Position numbers and translations under genes: made by a program
Origin: Mercurialis annua
Taxonomy: Eukaryota > Streptophyta > Magnoliopsida > Malpighiales > Euphorbiaceae
Direction of reading: 5' to 3'
DNA: 64,000 nucleotides
NCBI RefSeq assembly: GCF_937616625.2
Contig: NC_065570.1
Coordinates: 12,720,001-12,784,000, forward strand
Part shown: positions 50,249 through 60,418 of the stretch, piece after piece
How the letters are laid out: each line of letters opens with the position of its first letter
How positions within the stretch are numbered: the stretch's first letter is position 1
The notes under the pieces: generated by a model
What the model was told of the DNA's origin: nothing
The model's input: the letters and a program-made list of their open reading frames with translations, nothing else
Database searches by the model: none

Positions 50249-50291
50249 TCTAAAACGCTTCTGAAACTCCGAAACTTTGAATGCGTTTCAG
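50249..50291 (-). repeat. Fragment of the dispersed intronic repeat (WAT1 intron 1)
   Basis: AAACGCTTCTGAAACTCCGA followed by AACTTT matches the complement of the copies at 21040-21065 and 4298-4322 almost base for base. The fragment ends about 10 bp before the 3' splice site of this 92-bp intron. Confidence 0.6.
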
Positions 50292-50639
50292 GAATGAAAG
50301 GCCACCTCTGAGTATTGGTATTGTGGTGCAGTTCTTTGTACTAGGATTAGTAGGGTAAGTAAGAATTGGTTAAATGGATTGTATATCAAAAAATAATAAT
50401 TACAAGAATTATAAAAAAGTAAAAAACCTAATGCATTTGTAATGAAATCAGAATCATAGGAAATCAAGGATTTTATCTCCTGGGATTATATTATTCATCT
50501 CCGACTTTTGCTTCAGCAATGTCAAACTCTGTTCCTGCGATTACATTTGTCATGGCTTCAGTTCTAGGGTATTATTATTATTATCGGTTATATGTATGTA
50601 AAATCTCAACTCTTTTACGATTTAAGTACATTATTTAAA

Positions 50640-50948
50640 GGTATAATGTCATAAAAATTCACCAACTTTACACGTTTTCTCATTTTAATCACGTAATTTA
50701 ATTTTTCTCATTTTCATGCACGAACTACCACTTTTTCTCAAATTCATGCACGTGCTGAGGTGTCACGGTTTTATTGGTGTAATTCGCTGAGGTGGAGGTC
50801 ATTTTACACCAATGAATGAGTGCCACCTCAACATCGTGTATATATTTGAGAAAAAAGTGGTAGTTCGTGCATGAAAATGAGAAAATTTAAACTACGTGAT
50901 TAGAATGAGAAAATGTGTAAAGTTGGTGATTTTTTATAACATTAACCC
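50640..50948. mobile_element. Mutator-like foldback MITE in WAT1 intron 3
   Basis: 309 bp with perfect 9-bp flanks TTATTTAAA (50631-50639, 50949-50957). Ends GGTATAATGTCATAAAAATT and the inverted CATTAACCC side; arms of about 130 bp share CACCAACTTTACAC, TTTTCTCATT-TAATCACG and TTCATGCACGAACTACCAC. Confidence 0.85.
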
Positions 50949-52599
50949 TTATTTAAATTTGGTATAAGAATTTCAACTTTTTAGCATAAAAAGCCCATTT
51001 TTTATTTTTCTTTGTCATTTTACAATCTAAATGTTTTATCCGATGTAGTTTTAGTTGTTCAAAATGGCCAAAATGACATTGTTTTTAAGAGAAAATTCTC
51101 TAAAACGACACTGGACTAAAAATGAAAATTTAGAGTGCCACGTTTTGAATAATGTGCTTAAGTCGAAAACAAATGGTAGAAATTTTTATACAAATAAACT
51201 CTATTATTATTTTTATGAATAAATCCAATTTCGTTTTAGAAAAAGAAAGATATTTTGTATGACTAATAATTGATTGAGCCTTCCTCCAAAAAAATAATGA
51301 TAATTGATTGAGCCAGACTAGAGGAAGTAATTATTGGAAAAAGACATGGATTGGCCAAAATTGGGGGGACCATTACAAGTATAGGGGGGGCTACTGTAAT
51401 TATCCTCTACAAAGGCTCTCCTCTTCTGCAAGAAGAAATTACTCCTATGAATTGGACATGGGGTTCTATTTATCTTCTGGCCAGCTGCTTCTCATGTGCT
51501 GCTTGGCTGGTCCTTCAGGTATACATCATACACATCATAGCTAATTAAACATTGATCGTCACGTATGCGTAAAATTTGGCCGGAAATTATTTAAAAACCT
51601 CCCGTCTAGTACTCAAATCGAAACAAATTAAAGTTGGATAACCAAAACGAATAAAAGTAAAGTACGTATATTAAAAGTTAAGTACTAAAGAGTAAAATTA
51701 TTAAAGCTTTGCAGGTTCCAGTTTTGAACAAGTATCCAGCTAAACTCACAGTCAGTTCTTTCACATGCTTCTTCGGATTGATCCAATTCTTGATGATAGC
51801 AGCATTTGTAGAAACGGACCTCAATAAATGGAAAATCCAATCAAGACAACAACTTTTTACCATTCTATATGCTGTAAGTTTTTTTTTTTTATCGTATATG
51901 TTGTAAGTTTATTTTCTTGTTGCAGTATCAATTTCGGGTTAAATATTTTTACGATAATAGTTTTATTATAAAATGGTAACTGAAGAATTATTAGTTGCAA
52001 AATAGTAACATAATTATATTCTCTTTACAAAACTATTATTGAATTATAAAAAATAATAAAAAGGTTACCAAATATAATTTTTTTATAAATTATAGATGTG
52101 GACAAAAAAAGAGATGTGCAACCAACCATAAAACAAGTTGGTAATCGTTTTGTTAAAAGTTTATAGTTCAATATATAACCGTTTTATAAAAACCTATAAT
52201 TCAATAACCATTTATAATTTTTATAGTTTGGTTATCATTTTATAAAATTCATATGTTAACTAGTAACGTACCGTTTTTTAATTTTTGTAGTTTATTCATG
52301 ACCTTTAAATATTTACTTTGTTTTTAAAAATGAAGGGAATCGTGGGGTCTGGTGTTATCATTTCTGTTCAAACATGGTGCATCTAAAAAGGCGGTCCTGT
52401 GTTTGTTGCGGTGTTTCAGCCCATGCAAACAGTTTTAGTTGCTATTATGGATTTCTTCATTCTAGGCGAACGTCTATTCTCCGGAAGGTATCACAAAATT
52501 TAGGATAATTGGTAAATGAGGGTATCCAAATTATTATGTTTTTATAATTTGGTGACAAAATTTTATTTTGTTTAAATTTTATTATTAAGCTTTTTTTTA

Positions 52600-52915
52600 G
52601 GCTTAAATGCACCAAAAATCACCAACTTTCGCGTATTTTTGGTATTTAACATAATCTATTAATTTTGGCATATTTAACATGAACTTTTCAATTTTTTGCA
52701 ATTAAGGCTACGTGTGTTTTCTTTTGAAAAATAGTGTTATTTTACATCCAAAACGACGCCGTTTAATGTAAAACGGTGCCGTTTTATATCCAAAACGGTG
52801 CCGGTGTCTTTAATTGCAAAATTTTGAAAGTTCGTGTACTTTTTTGCCAAAATTAAAAGATTATGTTAAATATTAAAAACACGCGAATGTTGGTGATTTT
52901 TGGTGCATTTAAGCC
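52600..52915. mobile_element. Foldback MITE in WAT1 intron 6, copy 1
   Basis: 316 bp. The left end GGCTTAAATGCACCAAAAAT and right end ATTTTTGGTGCATTTAAGCC are perfect inverted repeats over 20 bp, with arms continuing inward through CACCAAC-TTCGCGT. The flanks TTTTTTTTA and TTAATTTTA are 9 bp with two differences. The centre has repeated AAACGACGCCGTTT-like words. Confidence 0.75.
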
Positions 52916-53146
52916 TTAATTTTATTTCAATGATAAATTTTTAAACTAAAATGGATATATGGCAGTCGGATTTTATTTTATTTTAACTTGAAGGCTTATC
53001 ATATATGCATAATTTAATTTGAGACTCTTTTCCAAAAAAAATGATGTATACATTAAAATTTTCAAAGTCAAGTTAAAAAATCTTATTGTCACGTGTTAAA
53101 ATTTGAATGCTATTCGTTTTGACTGGAAAAAACCTCATTTAAAATA

Positions 53147-53527
53147 GACTTAATTACTTAAAAACCACCCACCTTAAACTTTTTTTTCGTTTATACCCTG
53201 ACCTAGGAAAAAATTCATTTTATACCCTGACGTATGTGTTTATGTTTCACCTCTACCCCGAGGCACTATATTTACGTCTTTTCATTTAAAAAAGTTTAAA
53301 ATAGTCCTTCATTTAGAGAAAAATTCATTTCTAATTAAACTCTAATTAACTTAGGTTAAAAATGAAGAATTATTTTAAACTTTTTTTTAATGAAAAGAGG
53401 TTAATTTAGTACCTCGGGGTAGAGGTGAAACATAAATGCATACGTCATGGTATAAATGAATTTTTTCCTAGGTTAGGGTATAAACGAAAAAAAAGTTTAA
53501 GGTGTGTGGTTTTTAAGTAATTAAGCC
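53147..53527. mobile_element. Mutator-like foldback MITE in WAT1 intron 6, copy 2
   Basis: 381 bp, flanked by perfect 9-bp TTTAAAATA (53138-53146, 53528-53536). Ends GACTTAATTACTTAAAAACC and GGTTTTTAAGTAATTAAGCC. Long arms share ACTTTTTTTTCGTTTATACC and CTACCCCGAGG with their complements. Confidence 0.85.
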
Positions 53528-53762
53528 TTTAAAATAAAATTAAAATTTAATAACCAAAATAAATATATGAGAGTTTGCTCATCAAAATAAAAATAGCGAT
53601 ATTTTAGGTACCTATAAAATCAAAGACCCAAAATTTAATTAAAGATCGAGTCAATTAGACATCGAATAAACTAACATAAATTATTGTAATATAAAACTGC
53701 AGGATAATCGGTGCGATTCTTATTATTCTCGGACTCTACGTTGTTCTGTGGGGTAAAAGTGA

Positions 53763-55010
53763 GGGTTATTTCTCAGATTATACCGTATAGGGAGTGTATT
53801 TCTCTTTTTATGCCACAATTTTGTGTATTTCCCATTTAGTGTCTTTTCTCTAACTGCACGCAAAGTGAATTTGCGAGCAGATTGCTAATCTGCATGCTGC
53901 TCTCCAAATGGATTGGAGAGCAGCTCTTAATTACTTATTAACACTCATGATTACTTATTAACAATATTTAATGCTGCTCTCCAATCCATTTGGAGAGCAG
54001 CTTCTATTAAAAAAAAATTGGAGAACCAATCATTAGCATTTAATGATCATGTTTTAATTTTTAAAATTCTAACTCCTAAAATATAATCTCTTAAAAAATT
54101 AATTTTAAAAATATAATCTTTAATTTCTAACTTCCAATTAATCTAATCACGATTATTTTTTTATTTTTTTATCGGCGTTCATTATATCGTTTCGATGGTT
54201 ATCCGCTAATTTTATTTATTTAATATTTATTAGTAAGTTTTTTGATTATTTATTAAATTATACTTTATCATTCGAAAAAAAAAATCATAATTATTAAAAG
54301 ATAGAAAAAAAATTGCAATAATATTTTACAAAAAGTACATATTAAATAAGTTAACTCCGGAATCTTGAAATGTTTTGTATTTTTTGTAAAATATTGTTAT
54401 AATTAATTTATTTTCTATTTTTATCTCATAATAATGATTTCTCTTTCGATTGATAAAGTATAATTTATTAAATAATCCAAAAACTTACTAACAGAATTAA
54501 TAAATATTAAATAAATAAAATTAACGGATAATCATCAAATGATATAATGAACATCGATAAAAATAAAAAAACTATCGTAGCTGGATTAATTGGAAGTTAG
54601 AAATTAAAAGTTATATTTTTAAAATTAATGTTTTAAGAGTTTAAATTTTATAAGGGGTTAGAGTTTTATAAAAATTAAAACATGCCATATAATAATTAAA
54701 TGCAAATGATTGGGAAACCAATCATTAAATACTAATGATTAATTTTCCAATTATTAATTTTTTTAATACAAGCTGCTCTCCAAATGGATTGGAGAGCAGC
54801 ATTAAATATCGTTAATAAGTAATTAAGAGTGATAATAAGTAATTAAGAGCTGCTCTCCAATCCATTTAGAGAGCAACATACAGATTAGCAATCTGCTCGC
54901 AAACTCGGTTTGCGTGCATCTAGGGAAAAGACACTAAATGAGAAATACACAAAATTATGGCACAAAATGGGAAAAACACTCCCTATAAAGTATAGTTTGA
55001 GAAATAACCC
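53763..55010. mobile_element. 1.25-kb Mutator-like foldback in the last WAT1 exon
   Basis: Perfect 10-bp duplication GTAAAAGTGA (53753-53762, 55011-55020). Ends GGGTTATTTCTCA and TGAGAAATAACCC. The two arms can be followed inward for almost 600 bp each to a short centre near 54340-54375, so practically the whole element is one inverted repeat. Each arm also contains two smaller palindromes built from GCTGCTCTCC and GGAGAGCAGC around AAATGGATT (for example 53896-53924 and 53973-54001). Nothing is coded. If the exon is read through, the protein tail changes after KSE to GYFSDYTV and a stop. Confidence 0.93.
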
Positions 55011-55102
55011 GTAAAAGTGAAGAGAAAAGAGCAGCAATAGAGGTGCAGCCACAAACTTTGACAAATTCACTTCTTCAAGCTCACAGTAAAACTCAAGAAT
55101 GA

Positions 55103-55825
55103 AGATAGAAGGCATTCAATTAATTGAGTGAAGATGAATTAGTAAAATTATATTTATTCTTGTATTTTATTCAAACTACCCAATATATGTATAAAAATAT
55201 ATACTATAAATATTTTATAATTTTAAAAAAAAATTAATCATCCAAAAATATTTTATTTTTTTTACTTTTTTATTTATATTTTAAACTTTTAAAATCATTG
55301 ATTTTAAATCATCTCTCAATATTCAGTTTTAATTCTAGCAGCCTTTTCAAATTAAAATGGAAAAAAAAAATTAAATATACCCTTCATATTTAGCATGCAG
55401 TTTAATAAGCTTTTAATATTTCAAAAACCTACTAAAAATTGTAATTCAAAATATACTTGATAACAAACTTGCCTTTTTTTGGGTGCAATCCCATTTTGGA
55501 TATAAAAAGTTGTCTAAGTCATTTGATTCTTATACATAATAAGAACTAAAAAGTTAAAAAATGCGTTAAATTATTTAAAATTTAGATTTTAAATCTTCTA
55601 TTTTAATGATCACAAGTTTCGCATTGAATATCAAAAATTAAAATCTTACATTTGAATTATGTAATTTAAGTAGAATTAATTATAAATTTTTTTAAAAGTA
55701 GATTTTAAAAAATGGAAAAAAGATTGAAACTAACATAATTGTAACTTTTAATTTCTTTCAAAATTCAATCAAAATGAACTGAAATTTTGAGGAATTAATA
55801 TTTCAAACCAAATTGAACTGATCAT
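55103..55825. other. AT-rich stretch after the WAT1-like gene
   Basis: It probably contains the gene's 3' UTR. I see no other gene or repeat that can be delimited. Confidence 0.35.
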
Positions 55826-56483
55826 GTCACGATCCAAATTTATAAGTTGCGACCGGCGCTAAGGAATGAGAGTGGTAACTTCGAAACCCGTAGCAAGCCT
55901 AAAATCCTGTGTAAATTTTTCGCAAATCAAATCATATTTCATATACAAAATATATGTGACCCCATTTTACAAAAACATCAGAGTTAAAATGCGTTATACA
56001 AATACATAGACAAAAATATCTAGACTATTGCGGACCGCTAGAATGAAAACCTTCTTTCACTTCTTGTGGAAATGACTTCTGAGAATTAAAACTTCGGAAA
56101 CTTGACTTTCCAAATCATATCATGCTATTCCTGAAAATGGGAAAAGCAACAAGGTCAGTATAAAACTGAGTGAGTTCACCAAATTACACGCAATATCACA
56201 TAAAGGGTTAAAACTGTTGCAAAACCATTTTATACATATAAAAAATATTCTTTTCAAATCATATTGCATATTTTCTTTACTTTCCTTCATAACTCTTAGT
56301 TTATTTCATAAACTTATAATTTATACGTATTGACATCTTTGATTTCTTATTATGGTTTTAATAATTTTCTTTTCTCATTTTATTGCATCAGTTTTCGACC
56401 GAGTCTAAAATCTTAGTTTATATCATCATGTATCTAAGTTGAGTTAAATCATTGACAAGTCTCTTGTGACTTGATGCTTATGG

Positions 56484-56880
56484 TTGGGTCCCGAGATAGT
56501 TCAACCGAGTTACCCACAACCATGTGGCACAGTCCCGAGATAGTTTGACCGAGTTACTCATGCCACTGCTTAATCCAAAGTTGTGAGTCCCGAGATAGTT
56601 CAACTGAGTTACTCATCAGACACAGGTCCTGAGATAGTTCAACCGAATTTAACCTTGTGTCTGTATTCAGACTCTGCATCCTGCAGATCTTCTGAACTTA
56701 ACTATTGATTCATATAATTCCTATTGACATTTAATAGGAAAGTTTGTTCATATTGTGTCTCGATCTTGTTTTGTATTGATTCACGATGTATCGTACTTAT
56801 TTTTTATTTCGTATGAGTCCCGAGGACTATTATCGAGAATGGATGAGATACAGGTTCCGGGATAATTCTATCGAGTTCAA
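56484..56880. repeat. Interspersed repeat of TCCCGAGATAGTTCAACCGA
   Basis: Five copies at about 56487, 56531, 56587, 56627 and 56852, each followed by GTTAC/GTTCAAC-type bases and separated by different words. Later copies are more decayed (TTCCGGGATAATTCTATCGA). The regular reuse of one 20-bp core with variable spacers looks like slippage or conversion inside an LTR. Confidence 0.7.
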
Positions 56881-57125
56881 CCTTGTATCTTAGCTCTTAT
56901 TATTTAATATGTCACAGTATATTTTTCTTATCTCATGTATTTATCATTTTGATGATTTCTGTTGGGTTCTCTTGATCTTTTATGGACCATGACATGCACA
57001 ATACAATCTAAAAGCTTACATCTATAACACACGCACAATAGGGTATTGATTATGATTAATAGTATGTACAAGAACGTACTATGTTCTTTTATAAATATTC
57101 GAGTAATAGTACAAATAGGATTGTA

Positions 57126-58184
57126 GGGTTAAAGATTCTGGGAGTCACCCAACTTTGCCCAAGTCACAAAATGGTCACCCAATTTCAATTCGTTACAAAA
57201 TGGTTACTGTACTCACTAACAGTGAACTTCCGGTGGTTCCTTAATAATTTTCGGCGATATATGTCCTACGTGGCTGCCGGATGCTGAATCATGCCTTCCC
57301 TCCTTCGCCATGTCATCGTCTCTTTCCTAATTTCTTTTAATTATAATTTAATCTCTAATTATACCTAATTAAAATAATAAAGCCCTAATTAAATTAAATT
57401 TAACCCTAATTTAATTAAACCTAACCCTAATCTATCAACCAGCTGCCGCCGCATATCATCTTCCTCACATCGTCCATCGCCGTTGTCTGTCTCTATCAGC
57501 CATCTGTCTCCTCTGCCGCAAGATGAACAAGCAAAAGATATAAAATGCAGCAGCAGTTGGTGGCAAATGGTGTTGAACGAGGAGTAGCGTTTGCAACAAC
57601 AGTGGTGGAGGATTGTTCGATCTTCTTTGTAGCAGTGTTGAATGAAAGCAGCAGCACCGAAGAACGACCTAAGGTGAAAGGCGGCAAGACGAGCAACAGA
57701 GGAGTAAGGCGGGAAGATGAGTAGTGTTGAACAAAAAAGCTGATGCTCGTCGGAGGTTTTTAGATTTAATTTTGCTGGTGGGTGTGGGTGGTTGCTAGTG
57801 GCTGTGGTGGCGTGGGTAGTTTCTGGTTGCTGTTAGGGTGGTTGCTAGTGGTTGTGGTTGTAATCGTGGGTGGTTGCTGGTTGCTGCTATGGTGGGTGTG
57901 GGTGGTTTCTGGTGGCTATGGATGGCGGTTCTGTCCCCTCCAAGAAGGAGAAGCTGACGTGGCAAGCTGACTTGGAATTTTCAAAAGAGAAAAATGACAT
58001 GGCAAATAAGGAATGGAGTGAGTCAGCATCCGGTAGCCACGTAGGAAAAATATCGCCAGAAATGATTTAGAAACCACCGGAAGTTCAATATTAGTGAGTA
58101 TAGTAACCATTTTGTAATGAATTGAAATTGGGTGACCATTTTGCAACTTGGAAAAAGTTGGGTGACCCCCAGAATCTTTAACCC
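57126..58184. mobile_element. Mutator-like long-TIR element, 1,059 bp
   Basis: Perfect 10-bp duplication TAGGATTGTA (57116-57125, 58185-58194). TIRs of about 190 bp begin GGGTTAAAGATTCTGGG and share GTCACCCAACTTT, AAAATGGTCACCCAATTTCA and GAACTTCCGGTGGTT. Between them lies about 675 bp of unrelated sequence with a CCTAATTTAATTAAACC-rich part, a CATCTTCCTCACATCGTCCA part and a long GTGGTTGCTGG-rich part. No real coding frame is seen; the glycine/valine/tryptophan-rich frame at 57782-57970 comes from the GT-rich repeat. It is nested inside the retrotransposon-like block. Confidence 0.85.
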
Positions 58185-60349
58185 TAGGATTGTACTATAC
58201 TTTGTTTTTTTGTATCTGGTTCAATACTTGTATTTTATTCGATGTTCGATTCATATAACATTACTTTATACCCTTCTCCGATGTTTAAGCATATATATTT
58301 GTTTCATTTATTTATGTTATTGTCAAAAATATCACAGTACGATAAAACATCATTTTCGAAACATACACACATATACATTTTAAAAACATACATTTCAAAT
58401 ATATAAATATTCATATAGCCTTTCGTATTAAAATACGTGGCTTTATGACTATTGACGAGTAATTTAAAGTGTACTCACCACTTGCTATCCAGATTCTTCA
58501 AATAAGCACGACGATATCTCGATCCGTTTGCCTCAAGCCTTATAGATATTTGTTCGTCCTATCTACGCAAATATAATAATAGCAAGAATTAATAAAATTC
58601 TAGCTATTATTAAATTAACCAAAATTATGTTTCTAGCCAACTTCGGCTATCGAAACTGCTTGTTTAAAGTAGTCTGACCCCGAAAAAAATTTGACATTAT
58701 TAAAGTTTGGAATGTCGCCTACAACTTTTGTTTAGGTCTCGGACTAAAACTAGCACCCGAAGGTGTCGAAAATCAGCTCGGAAGTTATTTCCTTGGAGTT
58801 GATTACAAGTGCAGGGCAGACTGCACAACAAACTGTTCTGTCAAAAATGAACATCTTAGTGTCCAAATTTGCCAAAACTTAAACTTATACATGTTTAGAT
58901 AACATCCTTAAGTTTCCGTACCAACAGACTGAACTTAATTTGGAGTTAAATAGCTCGAGATATAGCCTATGCAACATGGCTGTTTTGCAGAACAGTTTTT
59001 TTGCAAAACGTCCTACTTGTTTGCGTAAAGATTATCTCGTAACTTATAACTTAAGGGAACCTTAGACCTTAGCATTTATATCAAAAAACATTGTTCTAGC
59101 CTAGGGCCAAATGCCTTGAACATTAATCATACCAAACTTCAATCAAAACTAAATTTGAAAACGTCGAACTATATCCTTACCTCGACCGTTACTCGTCGAG
59201 TTTAACCAACGACGAACATTTTCCGTCCTCGACGCGTGAGGACTGCCCACTCAGCCCTTGTGATATATGCATTCCTCTACTTAGTAGGGGCAGGGCATGG
59301 CTGTCCGGAATCCTTTCCGAGCCTAGCAAACAAACGCACAACGTTTTATCACTACCACTCTCCATTTACATTTTCCAAACACGTCACAATTCGTCAATCA
59401 ATTCGAACACTCCTATTACCGAAATCCTATCCAATTTTCACCAGTTTTTCATCAACACAACAGCCCTAGTCTAACAAAAACTTCAACCATCAAAACTCAT
59501 AATTCATAACTCAAATTCAACTAGCATAATCAAATACACGTGATCGTCAGAATTTCCGCAAATTACCAACTATCTCATCTTCCAATTTTTTTATCCAATT
59601 TGATCACCAAAAATCCCTTAATTTCGGCCATGACCTTATATATAACCTTAATTACCCACAATTTCATCATCAAAACATACAATTCATAGCTTATTAACAT
59701 CCATAATCATCAAAACACATCAATCACAAATTCTCAAATTTCGCCGAAACAAACAGCCCTATACTCATCAATTTCGTGCAAAAGTTAACAACAAAAACGT
59801 GAATTGATGCTTACCTTGAGTATATAATTGAGTCCCGAATCCATAGCCACTAAAATCATCGAATTCAGTCGAGAAACAAGCTCTGTAGCTTGATTCTACC
59901 AAAAACGCTCCAAACCCCCATCTTTCTCTCTTATGCATCTTTCTCTTTTTTTTTTCCTTTTCTTTTTAATCAATGATGGATATGAATAAGCTAGAGAAAA
60001 TAATAAGTGTTGGAATTCAACATCTTCCTTAGTAAGTAATTGGCTAATATCAACTTTAGTCCTTAAAATTGTCACCTCCTCCTCATTTCTTAATCCATAA
60101 CTTTTCTTTCGTCCAATTTAGTCCACTAATCGCTTAATCATTCGATTCTCGATAAATTCCGTATTATTTATTTCCATATCTTATAGCTTTACTTTCCAAT
60201 AATTTTTTTTGACAATTTTGGCCAAAAACGCTCAAATTTCCATTTTGAGCTAACTTGCACTTTTTCTCACTTTTTCGTCCAATTTTCATTTTAATGACTA
60301 TCGATAACCACTTCATCGATAACCATTCAGCAGTAGGGACAAGAAAAGT

Positions 60350-60418
60350 ATTAAAAGTTCGGTTTCTGATTAAATCGGTACCGTCGGTTTCTGATTAAAT
60401 CGGTACCGTCGGTTTTTG
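60350..60418. repeat. Tandem repeat at the hAT 3' end
   Basis: Two adjacent copies of TCGGTTTCTGATTAAATCGG-TACCG plus a partial third. Similar TCGGTT/AATCGGT words are clustered at the other side of the element (63545-63730), so they are probably subterminal repeats of the transposon. Confidence 0.6.

Larger units (their letters stand above)
50018..55102 (+). pseudogene. WAT1/UMAMIT-like EamA transporter, broken
   Basis: Exons: 50018-50199, 50292-50354, 50452-50568, 51317-51518, 51715-51873, 52336-52487, 53703-53762 continued at 55021-55102. Without the exon insertion the total is 1,017 nt and the frame is continuous to TGA at 55100-55102 (338 residues), except for one in-frame TAA at 52384-52386. 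Family blocks are clear: RTKLIVALFVLQLCFSGLII, IGNQGFYLLGLYYSSPTFAS, NSVPAITFVMASVLG, LEEVIIGKRHGLAKIGGTI, GPVFVAVFQPMQTV, LGLYVVLWGKSE. Such proteins are ten-helix membrane exporters of amino acids or auxin-related compounds. The TAA would end the protein near residue 257, inside the second EamA repeat. A 1,248-bp element sits in the last exon, and three more foldback elements lie in introns 3 and 6. The first ATG in frame is 50018; the frame is open upstream but lacks an ATG. Confidence 0.88.
55826..60300. mobile_element. Retrotransposon-derived block, decayed
   Basis: It starts TGTCACGATCCAA followed by GCGACCGGCGCTAAGGA and GTAACTTCGAAACCCGTAGC, which resembles the 5' end of a plant LTR family beginning TGTCACG. 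58460-58560 (TGTACTCACCACTTGCTATC, then GATATCTCGATCCGTTTGCC) continues the same character after the nested foldback element. No gag or pol frame is found, so this would be a large solo LTR or a non-coding derivative. The right boundary is a guess. Confidence 0.35.

Noticed and set aside
57383..57440. Interstitial telomere-like TAACCCTAAT words
   Set aside because: Spacing is irregular and interrupted by AATTAAATT; this is low-complexity filler in the element core, not a telomeric array.
57782..57970. Glycine/valine/tryptophan-rich open frame inside the 1,059-bp element
   Set aside because: It follows directly from a GTGGTTGCTGG-like low-complexity stretch; no domain, splice sites or conserved start.
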